From the NCBI GenBank assembly GCA_013339895.1, contig JABACO010000008.1, forward strand, positions 1,088,584 through 1,152,583: a DNA stretch of 64,000 nt, given 5' to 3'. The translations under genes were made by a program, and so were the position numbers. The notes below the pieces were generated by a model. The model saw only the letters and a program-made list of their open reading frames with translations, made no database searches and was not told the DNA's origin. Source of the DNA: Ephydatia muelleri. Lineage: Eukaryota; Porifera; Demospongiae; Spongillida; Spongillidae. Positions 1 through 10,282 of this stretch are shown here, piece by piece; positions within the stretch are counted from its first letter, which is position 1, and each line of letters opens with the position of its first letter.

Positions 1-1493
1 TGCGGTGTAGTGCGATAGGCTAACAGGAAACCAGCCAAGCGATGTTGAAAAGTTCTCCCGATATCTTTGGTGCGCCTCAGTGCATTCTTCAAAGTCTGCA
101 CGAATCGTTCAGCAAGGCCATTTGATGAGGGATGATACGGCGCACACCGTGTGTGTTGAACACCATTCTCCTTCATAAACCGTTGGAACTCCTTCGACAC
201 AAACTGTGGCCCATTATCCGAGACCAACTGATCAGGCAATCCATGTACAGCAAACAAGCCTCTTAAAGCTTGAATAGTCAATTCTGAAGTGGTCGAAGTC
301 ATCTCAATTACTTCCGGCCACTTAGAATGAGCATCTACAACCACCATCAACATGCGCTTCTCAACTGGACCAGCAAAGTCAACATGAATACGTTGCCACG
401 GTTTAGCTGGTTTGGGGTGTAACGGAGCTACACTTGGTGCATTTTTAACGCTCTGACATGGCAAACATGATGCTACCAGCTGCTCCACCTCACGATCCAA
501 CCCTGGCCACCAAACATAACTCCGTGCCAGAGCCTTAATACGACAGATGCCAGCATGATCCTTGTGTAGTTCCTCCAGAATAGGGGCTTGCAGTCTCTTC
601 GGTATAACCACTCGTGTCCCAGTATCAATCTCCATCGGTAGAATCACCCCATTTACCTGTAGTGAAACTGAAATGGGCTCTCCAAATGGGCCATCGCCAT
701 TTACCACATACACTGTCTGTACTCCCACCTCCTCTGCTTCTTCAGTATCTACCCATTTTGTGCTCAGGGAACCTGTTTTTGCCTTTCTTTCGTCTCTACC
801 CACTGCCATGGCTGACGGCCCTTTCTCCCGGCAGGCTCTTACAATGTGTCCCTTTTTTTTACACCGAAAACACACCACTGAGTCCTTAATTCGACACTCC
901 CGAACTGAATGGTCTGTGGAATTACAACGATTACATGATACACGCACCTGGCATATAGCTCCTGGCTTTGTCACGTTCAACTGTAGAGACTGTTTCTCCG
1001 CTGACTCCATACTAGAAGCTATTTGGACTGCTTTGGCCAATGTCACATCTGCTTCTGACAGCAACCGCTTCTGAATGGCGTCATTTCTTAGACCACATAC
1101 CAATCTATCCCGCAAGGCCTCATCCAAGAACTGTCCAAATTCACAATGTGCAGCCAGCCTTCTCAATTCTACCAGGAACTCAGATATGGACTCTTCCGCT
1201 GTCTGATCTCTTCTATAAAACCGAAACCTCTCTGCTATGACTAATGGCTTCGGATCATAGTGCGCTTTTAATAGAGCTTTCAGTTCTGCAAAGGACTTAT
1301 CCTTTGGTTGGTCCGGTGCCACTAGACTCCTTAGCACTGCGTACGTCTTCGCGCCAATCACACTCAACAAGATAGCCACCTTTTTTTCATTTGCGATATC
1401 GTTGGCTCCGAAGTAAAGCTCCACCCGCTCGAGGTACGCCGAAATACGCTCATCTTCAACTACAAACTCTGAAATACGGCCAAACGTGGGCAT
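1..1493 (-). CDS. Ty3/gypsy-type gag-protease-integrase fusion ORF (internally deleted, runs off window)
   Basis: A single open frame starts at an ATG at 1493 and reads leftward without a stop to position 1 (497 codons, incomplete). It begins MPTFGRISEF and has a gag-like region over about 170 residues. Two CCHC zinc knuckles follow (CNRC...H...C, then CFRCKKKGH...C), and then a protease-like MEIDTG. Directly after DTG the frame continues TRVVIPKRLQ into an integrase: an H2C2 zinc finger (HKDH...CLPC) and catalytic acidic residues in HVDFAG, SDNGPQF and NGLAERF. The reverse transcriptase and RNase H that normally lie between protease and integrase are absent, yet the frame is kept. Family assignment comes from these motifs. 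The element could act only with enzymes supplied by a relative; that is inference. The missing part of integrase and the other LTR lie outside the window. Confidence 0.85.
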   Translation of the reverse strand, partial: MPTFGRISEFVVEDERISAYLERVELYFGANDIANEKKVAILLSVIGAKTYAVLRSLVAPDQPKDKSFAELKALLKAHYDPKPLVIAERFRFYRRDQTAEESISEFLVELRRLAAHCEFGQFLDEALRDRLVCGLRNDAIQKRLLSEADVTLAKAVQIASSMESAEKQSLQLNVTKPGAICQVRVSCNRCNSTDHSVRECRIKDSVVCFRCKKKGHIVRACREKGPSAMAVGRDERKAKTGSLSTKWVDTEEAEEVGVQTVYVVNGDGPFGEPISVSLQVNGVILPMEIDTGTRVVIPKRLQAPILEELHKDHAGICRIKALARSYVWWPGLDREVEQLVASCLPCQSVKNAPSVAPLHPKPAKPWQRIHVDFAGPVEKRMLMVVVDAHSKWPEVIEMTSTTSELTIQALRGLFAVHGLPDQLVSDNGPQFVSKEFQRFMKENGVQHTRCAPYHPSSNGLAERFVQTLKNALRRTKDIGRTFQHRLAGFLLAYRTTP

Positions 1494-1507
1494 TTTACCA
1501 ATCCCAC

Positions 1508-1518
1508 CCTCGTCGCCA
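1508..1518 (-). other. Primer-binding site of the Ty3-type element, complementary to a tRNA-Ser 3' end
   Basis: On the minus strand this reads TGGCGACGAGG, complementary to the acceptor end expected for tRNA-Ser(GCU) (CCTCGTC plus GCCA). It lies one base after the putative LTR end and 14 bases before the gag ATG, as expected for a Ty3-type element. The tRNA identity is from recall. Confidence 0.65.
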
Positions 1519-1519
1519 A

Positions 1520-1656
1520 TGTAATATCTTTAGACACAATCAAAGTCAGGTCATACAATCACTGAAACTACCAATCCCAACGTACAATGCGCATGCGCAT
1601 ACATGTCGTCTCACATCCTATACCTACAACACATCTCTTTTGCAAAACACGCTACA
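1520..1656 (-). repeat. Putative 5' LTR of the minus-strand Ty3-type element
   Basis: Read on the minus strand the segment starts TGTAGCG and ends ATTACA, next to the primer-binding site. Only the PBS-side boundary is well supported. The distal boundary is a guess based on the TG...CA rule, because the partner LTR is outside the window. Confidence 0.45.
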
Positions 1657-1904
1657 ATCATTTTCTCATTAGTTTAAACTTGGAAAGCTACCTATAAAAT
1701 TAATGAGCACTAATTTATTTAAAGATGATGTGTTTGGTTATAGATGAATTCCATACTACTGTATGCATGTATGAGAACTAATATTTGAATTTAATTCTGA
1801 ACAGGGGTAAATGATTCCGTCTATAAACTCAACACAATTCATCGTTAACAGCACACAGCTTATGCAGTAGACGAAAGTTGTTTACTGTGTATTTCATAAC
1901 ACAG
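1657..1904. other. Intron sequence, no further feature seen
   Basis: AT-rich sequence between the Ty3 LTR and the first visible host exon. The 3' end carries a normal acceptor (tttcataacacag). I saw no coding or repeat signal. Confidence 0.5.
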
Positions 1905-2028
1905 ACATTAGGTCAAGAAGGAAAAGTAAAAAAGATTAGTTCAAGTGGAGCAATGGTCTCGATAAAAGGAAAACACTTCAGTTTTAATGTGAAATGCTTG
2001 AAGAGAGCAAAGAAGATTTCACTTCCAA
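1905..2028 (+). CDS. MIB-like gene exon: C-terminal half of first REP/SH3-like module
   Basis: Acceptor cacag, donor gtaagg; starts in phase 0 and ends in phase 1. It encodes 41 residues beginning TLGQEGKVKKI, with the pattern G.EG.V..I...G...V...G..F.FN..CL typical of MIB REP modules. Start phase, end phase and length parallel the exon at 16008-16140, which encodes the same half of the second module. The exon with the N-terminal half of this module must lie before the window. Confidence 0.8.
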
Positions 2029-2989
2029 GTAAGGAAAATCATTTGTTATATTTATATAATTATTGCAAAGGCATGCAGTATATAAAGTTATCGTGAAACT
2101 GCTTATTTGGAGTGCAGGGTTATTATTGTAAAGTCATAAATTACAAAGAAGTGATAAAACTAGGCTTTGTGTATCTAAATCACATTAGTTTAATTGAGTC
2201 TAACTGCTTTTGCAATGTATATGACAGTGTACATTAAATTGCCTGATTTATGTGTATCTGTAACAACATCAGTGAGTGTATTTATCTAAAGCAATTTGTG
2301 GTGATCATGTCTTTGCAGTAAGTATTTCATTGTTAATCCATGCATGTAAAATTGTAAAGAACCTCACTAAATCTCTCATTACTGATTCGTAAGATGGGTG
2401 AGTGCATTTTTACAATGACATAGGTGGAAAGGTATGTACCAGCTTTTGAAACAAATTATTTTTATCTTGATTGTATCATAGACAAGAATTTCATAATTCA
2501 GGTTATGTAAGCTGTCACTCCACAATACATACCCTACCCACTATGTTGGTTCGATGACATCCTTATAAATGATAGAAATCTCTCTAGCATTAAGCATGTT
2601 GGATGTAAGGTGGACTGGCAAGAATAGTAAAGGGACATGATTGATAGCTGGTTACAGTTGAAACAGGTGTAGATTTATTGTATTTAATGGTAATGGATGC
2701 CCTAGAACTTTCTTTTTTATTCTATCACCCAGCACTCCATTATGGTAGGACTAGTAACCCATTCTATCTTATAACCCCATGGTATTTACACCTTGTTTCA
2801 ACGGACAAGCAGCTGTTTCTATTTTAAAGAGAGCCGAGTTGACACAAAAACAGGTATTGAGAAAAAATTTGGAATATAACAGCTGGCTGTTAATTATTAT
2901 TACTACAAAAATCTTATTCTTGGAGTTGCAAGTGCTTCTGTCTGAAATGGGGGTCTAGTTCACTGTGCATAAATGGTTGTTGAAGTATA
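2029..2989. other. Intron sequence before the long-TIR element
   Basis: AT-rich sequence without an ORF or obvious repeat. The last 100 bases weakly resemble the terminal part of the long-TIR elements at 10-12 kb, so the left border of that element is uncertain. Confidence 0.4.
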
Positions 2990-4050
2990 TTGCAAAAATT
3001 AATTCTTCGTCAACAGTCAGTTCTCCATCTGCTATTTAGTTACTAATGTTTATTACATACATTAATGTATGTATATTACATACATAATGTAACAGAACAA
3101 ATTAACAAGTGAATGTGATGTTGAACAAATTAGTTTTTTGGACATGCATGCACTACGGCCTACAAGGAACTAAGGTTTAATGACACTGGGAGTTTAAATA
3201 ATAAAACGCACGTCAAACCAACCAATTAAAAAATCTCATTCAATGCAAGGTGATGAAAGTCAATTCAGTTATGTGGTTCTGGCTAAGACTCGTATACATG
3301 TATATCCGAGACGGCTGAACTATTCAAACGTAATGCACTTTTGTAAGCTTGCTCGGTGTTAAATGTAATATAATTTACACTGATCAATGTCGAAACTTTG
3401 AATCTCCATTATTAACAGGTCGAACACCAAGTGGGGACTCTAATGATGCTGGCTTACCACACTAGTAAAGGATACGTCCACTCTGAACTTGTCTTTTTAA
3501 TTATTATTTTAAATTTATTTTGAGGCAAGTAATGACTGCCTTCAAGCTTACGAAGAGAGATACAATGTGCAAAAGGATGTAAGGTTAACAGTACTGTCAT
3601 GCTGGGAACAAATAACTGTAATGTTCGATGATGGGATAATATCTTGAGGTATAGGGAGTTGCATATAGGGATGACATGCTGGGCAAAATTGTGTGAACGA
3701 AATGCATGATAGTGTCAACACTTATAGAATGCAGGACGCAAGAATGACCTCTGATGGAATAAGGGCCGAGTTGTTGAAAAACTGTCAAAAGGAAGATCAA
3801 CCAGATTATGATATATTGTGTAACACATGACAATGTTGTTACAAAAACTCTTAGGAATGTAGACCCATGCAGGTTATGAAAGAGAAGTTCCAGTCACCAG
3901 TAGATGTAATGTTCCCCTAGGTCTTAGTGCATTTGTGACTATGTATATGGTGAAAACATATACAAAGTTACAGCATCAATTACAGAAGGGGCTGTACAAA
4001 TCCCTTTAAAGTAGGGGATTACGGGAACTTCTTTGTTTCTGGCAGGGACC

Positions 4051-4054
4051 TTAA
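4051..4054. repeat. Left TTAA target-site duplication of the Kolobok-like element
   Basis: TTAA lies immediately outside the left TIR and matches TTAA at 9184-9187. The inverted copy B carries one TTAA in the same context near 11090, without an insertion. Confidence 0.85.
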
Positions 4055-4083
4055 CACCGGGTTTACGTAAGACGCGGGGAAAT
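4055..4083 (+). repeat. Left 29-bp TIR of the Kolobok-like element
   Basis: It is a perfect reverse complement of 9155-9183. Confidence 0.85.
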
Positions 4084-4904
4084 CTTGATTATTTTGGGGA
4101 TATTCAAAAAATGAAAAATTCCCTCCGAGTGGAATTGCTATCTTCTAATGCAGCCATCTACTATATTAAGCATTTATATAGTCACTGCATATTTACGACT
4201 GTCTTGGGGACAATTGCCTTGGTCAAAAAAGGCCCGTAATGTCGGACAACCTAGCAAACTGGCCGCGGCAGGTGCACTTTTTTTCTAAGCAATCCCATAT
4301 CGATCTTACACATTTGCAATATACTATTGGTGGTATTAGTAAAGAAAATGCATTTGAAACTCTTTCTGTACCTCTCTGCCTTTTCGTTTGGCTGATTTTG
4401 TAAAGAAATCGATATACGCTAATTAGGCTACGCCCACCCGTCACCGGGTGTACTTAATATTGCATGCCGTTTGATGCACAGTACGGAAATAAATCAGCAA
4501 GCCAATGGTTAGATAATATGTTGGAAGGGGTGATAGTTATGCTCAATACAAATAATTGATTGGTGTTGGTTGATTGGTATTGGGGATGCATATGCATGCA
4601 ATAGCAATGGTTGCTAGAGCTTAAGTCAATGTAGGAACACACACACACCACCAACTCTTATTGGAGTGCAGGTATCAAGTGTAGCATTCCAATGAAGAGG
4701 AGGCAGGGTTTTTTTTTCCTTTTCCCTGTGGACTTTTATTTCTATTGCCCCCTCCCAGCTCAAACGTGTTGGCTTCATAGAAGAGCATGGCTATAATGCT
4801 AATTTGAACATGAACACTTCATGGACTTTTAGTAGCCACTACACATTCTGAGATTAAAACTCAACAGACATTCATTTTGGATTTGTACGCTTGTACTCTT
4901 TCAA

Positions 4905-7661
4905 TCAGTTCAAGCTGTTTCCAGATGTAGGCAGATTGTGCTCAGCAAGATAGGTCTGAAGTTGTAGCTTGGACCATTTGAGCAGTGTTTTGCTCCAGTC
5001 AAAGGTTATGTTTGATGTCTTTTGCTTCTTCCTCTGAGGTTTATCGCAGCCTGCCTTCTTTCTTGGAGATTTGGATGCTTCATCCTTTGATTGTCCTATG
5101 GACTGGTAGGAGGTCCTCACTTGCCCAACTACAGGCAGCTCAGCTAGGCGTATGTTACCAGCCAAATACTCCTCAGTGAGGCGCACTACAACTGCATCAG
5201 CAGATACTTTGGCATGACCAGCTATCCCCTCCTGCCAACAATGAGCAATAAAAGTTCGCACTTTGCTGCTGAATTCAGGAAGCATGGCCTTACGAGTTTG
5301 TGCCCAACCCACTTTAAAGTTACACTCAAATGTAGCATACATTGGACTGTCTGCACTAGCGAATAAAGTGGACATACTAGCAACACAGCCAGATACTGTG
5401 AAATCTCTAGTGGCAAGGATAGAGTCCGCAAAACGCATGGCTACATTGAGGGCATCTTTAGGTAGGAAAGCACCACCACAAATATGCTTTCTTAAGAACA
5501 CTTCAGATTTGAAGTGGGGGTATATTGCATTTATCTCACTCAGCTTCACTGCAGCCTCCTCTTCATTCTTTTTCAATCTCTCCCTGGTTATACTGTGTCT
5601 GTTACTCTTCTTCCTTTTGTATCGTTTTTGAGTCTTACTCAATACAGCTCTGTCTTGATCCAGATCACTATTCATGCAAATATGCACTCCAGTAAAGTTT
5701 GCACCTGCTTGTTGAACTGGATTCACATCCACTGAGGCTGGGGCGATGGTAGGCAGTAAAGTAACAGTCTTGGAAGGGATACTCTGTCCTAAGTTCTTAA
5801 AGCAATTTGCACTTGTAACATGCTTCTCAATGCCTTGAATAACTGTTGTGGTGGTGATATACTGAGTTGCATAAAAGCTAGCAATTCCTGGAATAGTTTT
5901 CAAATTTGACGACTGAAATGGGGCCATGAAGTCAGGTTTTAGAAGGACAGTTGTATTTTTTACCAACTTATATGACAGAGCAGCTACAAGTTGCTTAGCA
6001 GTGGACACCTTTCTTCCGCCACTGCCTTCAGCAATGTAAGCATCCACTCTGGCCTGTTGGTGTGAAAAGTGGGTATCACACACATCCTTCCCTGCTGCAG
6101 CTTCATTGTGGTAATACCCAATGCACTCAAGACCTGCAGCCCTAGCCACTAATGGCAACAGCTGTGTTGTCACATTACCCCCAAAGGTCTTGGCATTATC
6201 ACTTTGAAGTATGACATTTCTGACATATGGGAAACGTTGTTTTAATACATGGAAAGAGGCCTCTAGGCAAGATAAAGTAACATATGAATCAGCTTTCTCA
6301 TCACCCTCTACAATTGAGTCAACAAAATGAAGAATGGATTCATCATCTCCAACATCTATTTCATCATTATCACTAAACATTTCCTCTTCTGATGTATAGC
6401 CCTCTGCATCCCGATTATCCTCCTCTTTTTCATCTTCATATTCCTCCAATCCCTCTTCATCTGATGTGCATGTATCTTCACTAATAATTTCTTCAGAATC
6501 ACCCTCACTTAACTCTTCGCTGACATCTTCATCTTGACTATCTTCAATAGTTTCCAATACGTCTGCCAGGAGTACTTTTGAACTAGTGCAGTCGTCTTCA
6601 GTGTTCCCATTATTTCTGTTACCGATATAGGAGTCTCCACTGCCAGAACTGCACTGCTGCTTTACATAAGCTGCTGCCCCAAACCATAGCATGCCTTTTT
6701 TACCATAGTAGGCATCACCTCCTTCTCTAAACCCCTTTGACAGAAATTTCTGCTTGAAGTCAAATATAACATACATTGTGTCTCCACCGAGGCTTTTTCT
6801 CACAAGGTGCATAAGATAATGCTGCTGCACATCCTGCACGACATGTGCCATGTAGCGGAATGTGCGTCGTTCACACTGATGAATGGTCAGCAACATATCA
6901 GACAACAATGTGAGGTCTATCTCTTGTTTCTCAAACCTGGCAAAAGCGATTCGACGCAAACTGTCAAAGAATAGGTATGGGCCACGGCAAGCAGTACAAT
7001 CCAAATAGCCAATCCTTTTTGGATCTATCCTTGGTGCATGATCTTCAGTGAGATCAAGTGTGTATTTGGGGCTGTGTAATAAGGAAGCACCAGTATGAGC
7101 ACAACCCATGATTTGAGTACATGCATCCAGCTGTGTTTTGATGCACTCTACAAAAGCTTGTTGTGTTTCAGCTATGTCAAAATCATCTGGAGAAAGAGTC
7201 ATGGAATGTGTCACATTGTAGAGGTGAAACTGCTCTTCCTCCTGAAGGGAGAGATGACAGTTGACATGCTTCACAGTTACTGCCTCACTTGATTCGTACC
7301 GGGCCTTCACACCTTCTCTTATATGCTGGGAATAACCATGTGAGAGAAAATCAAACACCAAATTTCTCTGGTAGAGAAGCTCATCTCGCAAAGCAGAACT
7401 TGCTTCTGTGGATGGTAGTAAAGCTTTAATAACCATGTCCAGTAGTGCAAAGTTGTCAGTATGAAAATTGATCTTAATGTAATCAACTCCAGTTCTTGAA
7501 GCCTGCATCTTACCACCACCCGTGATGTGCTGCACAATATTTCTGAACAGAGATATCCCAACTATCTTTTGCTGATCACCCTGAATCTGCATTGTCTCCC
7601 TGTAGATGTTGTACATTGTTGCAAGATCACGCTTTAAAACAAGGGACTTCATTGCAGCCAC
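4905..7661 (-). CDS. Kolobok-like transposase, catalytic part
   Basis: This is a 918-codon open frame. The listed first codon is GTG; the first ATG in frame is three codons later, and the frame is open upstream to a TAA near 7690. Acidic residues fit a DDE nuclease: D301 in VIFDFKQKF, D488 in LQSDNAKTFGG and E520 in YYHNEAAAGKDVCDTHF. Between the first two, residues 365-455 are almost entirely Asp/Glu/Ser. Two basic clusters (about 665-690, and 860-885 with PRKK and RKKQKTS) could be nuclear-localisation or DNA-binding patches. The end of the preceding ORF (NVTRLAWVTSI) runs directly into this one in another frame, suggesting one ancestral protein. Catalytic assignment is by motif only. Alternative: another large TTAA-specific transposase family. 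Confidence 0.65.
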   Translation of the reverse strand: MAAMKSLVLKRDLATMYNIYRETMQIQGDQQKIVGISLFRNIVQHITGGGKMQASRTGVDYIKINFHTDNFALLDMVIKALLPSTEASSALRDELLYQRNLVFDFLSHGYSQHIREGVKARYESSEAVTVKHVNCHLSLQEEEQFHLYNVTHSMTLSPDDFDIAETQQAFVECIKTQLDACTQIMGCAHTGASLLHSPKYTLDLTEDHAPRIDPKRIGYLDCTACRGPYLFFDSLRRIAFARFEKQEIDLTLLSDMLLTIHQCERRTFRYMAHVVQDVQQHYLMHLVRKSLGGDTMYVIFDFKQKFLSKGFREGGDAYYGKKGMLWFGAAAYVKQQCSSGSGDSYIGNRNNGNTEDDCTSSKVLLADVLETIEDSQDEDVSEELSEGDSEEIISEDTCTSDEEGLEEYEDEKEEDNRDAEGYTSEEEMFSDNDEIDVGDDESILHFVDSIVEGDEKADSYVTLSCLEASFHVLKQRFPYVRNVILQSDNAKTFGGNVTTQLLPLVARAAGLECIGYYHNEAAAGKDVCDTHFSHQQARVDAYIAEGSGGRKVSTAKQLVAALSYKLVKNTTVLLKPDFMAPFQSSNLKTIPGIASFYATQYITTTTVIQGIEKHVTSANCFKNLGQSIPSKTVTLLPTIAPASVDVNPVQQAGANFTGVHICMNSDLDQDRAVLSKTQKRYKRKKSNRHSITRERLKKNEEEAAVKLSEINAIYPHFKSEVFLRKHICGGAFLPKDALNVAMRFADSILATRDFTVSGCVASMSTLFASADSPMYATFECNFKVGWAQTRKAMLPEFSSKVRTFIAHCWQEGIAGHAKVSADAVVVRLTEEYLAGNIRLAELPVVGQVRTSYQSIGQSKDEASKSPRKKAGCDKPQRKKQKTSNITFDWSKTLLKWSKLQLQTYLAEHNLPTSGNSLN

Positions 7662-7692
7662 ATGTTGGAGTTCACTCCATCGTTGATCATTC

Positions 7693-8766
7693 CTAAATGC
7701 TTGTTACCCATGCCAGTCGGGTAACATTGTCATCTGAGTAAATGAAGTTTACTAAACACTTGATTACATCATCTTCAATGCGTCGTCTAGATTTTGGGTA
7801 CTGCTGTAGGGAAAGACCATGGATATGATACTCATTATCTACATTGGCCTGAAACTTAAGCTCTCCAACACATGTTTTTTTCAGGTTGAGATGCTTACAC
7901 CAGAACATAGTGGACAAAGTTCCAAGTGGTGCCAGAAGGTGTCGTGCATTTAAAGTATGGAACGATTTCTCCTGTTTGATGGCTTGGACGATATTCTTTG
8001 TAACCAGGGTGTGATCATCAAGGGCACCTGTTCCTTCAGCATCTGCCCCATCTTTGTCATCAAATGGGGCACTTGGTAGGGAAAAAAGTTTCTTCAAGAC
8101 CTTGTCATCAGGAAGATTCCATGCAGGGAGTAATACTTTGATCCATCCCTTCACACCCTTCCAGAACAGGGACTTAACCCTTCTGAAACCATCTTCAGTC
8201 AAATCCTCCTTCACCCTGGCAACTTTTCGATCTTTAGCACTGGGTAGATGATTCATATCAGAATTGGCTTGAATTCCCAACAGACTCAGTACTTGGAATA
8301 TGGGATCCCGGCAACCATTATAAGCATTACATGATGGGACATCAGATGGAACAGTAGCAGGGACATCAGTTGGAACATTAGCAGGGACAGCTGCATGAAC
8401 ATTAGCAGGGACAGCTGCATGAACATTAGCAGGGACAGCTGTCAGAACCGTAGCAGGGACAGCTGTCAGAACCGTAGCAGGGACAGCTGTCAGAACCGTA
8501 GCAGGGACAGCAGGAGTAAGGACAACAGTATCTGCGGCGGCAGGAGCAGCAGGGTGGACAGTACAAATGCTCCAAGGAACAACAGACTCAGCGACTATGC
8601 CCATGCTCATAGCTGGAGCGCTAGCCAATTGCAATTTCAACTGTTTGCGAGGACGTCCGCGAGTACGTTGTCTACAATTACAGCAATCATGACACACACC
8701 TGAATTACACGTTTTACATGCTCCGCTTCTATGTTTTCCTTTTTCGGCAATGCATCCCGGTGCCAT
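7693..8766 (-). CDS. Kolobok-like element N-terminal ORF: Cys-rich/AT-hook protein
   Basis: The open frame extends from 8853, but the first ATG is at 8766 (MAPGCIAEKG), which I prefer. Near the N terminus are a cysteine cluster (CKTCNSGVCHDCCNC) and an AT-hook-like RTRGRPRKQ, consistent with DNA binding to the element ends. Residues 60-130 are a degenerate repeat of about eight residues (VPATVLTA). The C-terminal part is a globular region with repeated Trp and basic residues, ending NVTRLAWVTSI before a stop at 7693. The next ORF begins within 40 bases in another frame. I infer a single transposase gene split by a one-base indel or an unrecognised splice. A 15-base GT...AG between the frames is too short for a normal intron. 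Confidence 0.6.
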   Translation of the reverse strand: MAPGCIAEKGKHRSGACKTCNSGVCHDCCNCRQRTRGRPRKQLKLQLASAPAMSMGIVAESVVPWSICTVHPAAPAAADTVVLTPAVPATVLTAVPATVLTAVPATVLTAVPANVHAAVPANVHAAVPANVPTDVPATVPSDVPSCNAYNGCRDPIFQVLSLLGIQANSDMNHLPSAKDRKVARVKEDLTEDGFRRVKSLFWKGVKGWIKVLLPAWNLPDDKVLKKLFSLPSAPFDDKDGADAEGTGALDDHTLVTKNIVQAIKQEKSFHTLNARHLLAPLGTLSTMFWCKHLNLKKTCVGELKFQANVDNEYHIHGLSLQQYPKSRRRIEDDVIKCLVNFIYSDDNVTRLAWVTSI

Positions 8767-9154
8767 CCTCGGAAAATGTTCCAGGCAGCTGATAATAAGG
8801 TAATCGTATTCATCATGATTATTACTTCTCTGCTTGAGTAAAAAACACCGCACCTCGAAAGGTAGCTGCGTTGTCTTTACATATAGCTATTGTGTAGCCT
8901 TTTCTTATGCCAGAGATGCTAATGGTACACTTTATTAGCCAAAAAATGATAAGGGAAAAAAGTGCACCTTGAAATCGAGGGCCACCGCGAAAACGCTAAT
9001 GAGATTGGTTTGAGACTTTAGTGTACGACAACGGTACGAACTTTTCGGTCCCAACTCTACAGTATGGTTGCATATAAGATGGTCTGTTAGGCAGCGTAAT
9101 TAGCTTGGGAATCAAACGTAAGGAGGGAATTATGAAAGATTTATATTCCCCAAA

Positions 9155-9183
9155 ATTTCCCCGCGTCTTACGTAAACCCGGTG
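9155..9183 (-). repeat. Right 29-bp TIR of the Kolobok-like element
   Basis: It is a perfect reverse complement of 4055-4083, followed by TTAA at 9184-9187. Confidence 0.85.
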
Positions 9184-9488
9184 TTAAAATGGTGCCCGAA
9201 GTGGTTAGCGAATGTCTTCGTTGCAGGATTGTCCTCATAAACATCAATTGGTTCATAATGACATATGTGAGTTACCTTCCAACCTTGAAGAGATGCAGTT
9301 TGAATCAGATGACCTGACCCAACTATGCATGATGACTCTCTGTGGGTCCTACTTACCTTGCATTGGGTACTATATGAAACTGATGCTTCTCAAGATCTCC
9401 GGTGGCACCGCATAACTTTAAAATGGCTCTCAAGGAGTGTAACAGAATATTTAGGATACATCCAGGCCTGAATTTTCTCTAGCATGAA

Positions 9489-9527
<39 letters not shown>
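9489..9527 (+). repeat. Poly-G tract
   Basis: A run of about 39 consecutive G inside long-TIR copy A. Length in assemblies of such tracts is often unreliable. Confidence 0.9.
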
Positions 9528-10282
9528 CTTTACAACTAGCATGTGTTATTATTTTTAGTCATCTTTTCATTAATTGCCCGTCATTCAGTTCAGTGATTAC
9601 ATCATATGTAATTATTATGCACTGTCCTTCCACCTTGAGTATAACTGAATCAAAATTGCATTATGCATGGGTTATAACAACACAATGGCATTATTCCTTG
9701 CGGGGTAGGGTATGCAAATTACTTACATGTATATATCAGAGGACATGCATTAACCGCATCACAACTATGTCATGTAACAGAGAGTGATATATTAGGAGGG
9801 AATTATCATGACGCATGTGGAAATGTTGCTCATTTTGTGTGGAAAATACTTAATGTCTGATTCTGAGCGGGGGACTGTGCCACCAAAACTGAAATCCGCG
9901 CGAGCTAGAAGTTTTTAAATTGTAATACTTTCATCACCACTGCTGCATGAAGTGATTTGTTATTTTGATGTGGGGTTTTAATATTTAAAATCCCAGTGTC
10001 ATTAAACCTTAGACAGTAGTTTGCCCAAGAAATTAATCTGTTAACGTCATATTCACTTGTTAATTTGTTCTCTTCAGTCATTTGATATATGAATAACTAA
10101 ATAATAGATGGTTACACACATAGAACTGGCTCGTTAACGAACGGAATTAATACTGCATGAGAGCCCCACATTTTCTAGAGTAGTTATATAGGTTAATACG
10201 TAATAGCAGTCAGTTATTTTAACTTCGTCATCGGTGATACGATCGAAGGTCGGTCGACGTAGAATCGATGACCTCTGGAAGG

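Larger units (their letters stand above)
4055..9183 (-). mobile_element. Kolobok-like DNA transposon, 5.1 kb, with two transposase ORFs
   Basis: The element is bounded by perfect 29-bp terminal inverted repeats (4055-4083 and 9155-9183; outer end CACCGGGTTTACGTAAGACG) and by TTAA duplications. A subterminal AATTCCCTCC motif occurs near both ends. TTAA targets are known for piggyBac and Kolobok. The encoded protein is far larger than a piggyBac transposase and is followed by no piggyBac-type Cys-rich tail, so Kolobok is the better fit. The two ORFs on the minus strand look like one gene broken by a frame change. Insertion is proven by the empty site in the inverted copy B. Confidence 0.75.
2990..10262. 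mobile_element. Long-TIR DNA element, copy A, split by a Kolobok-like insertion
   Basis: After removal of 4055-9183, the flanks 2990-4054 and 9184-10262 match the reverse complement of 10390-12100 along their length. Shared blocks include the sequence around the Kolobok target, the ggtggcaccgcataac block and the GATCGAAGGTCG terminal block. No transposase is encoded, so it looks non-autonomous. A run of about 39 G (9489-9527) is part of this copy. Left end and target duplication could not be defined. Confidence 0.6.

Noticed and set aside
562..1672. Plus-strand ORFs over the first Ty3 element
   Set aside because: Antisense shadows of the minus-strand gag-integrase frame.
7674..7690. A 15-base GT...AG segment joining the two Kolobok-like ORFs as an intron
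   Set aside because: Too short for a spliceosomal intron; a one-base indel is simpler.
4985..8703. Plus-strand ORFs over the Kolobok-like element
   Set aside because: Antisense of the transposase; Ser/Arg-rich repeats mirror the VPATVLTA repeat region.
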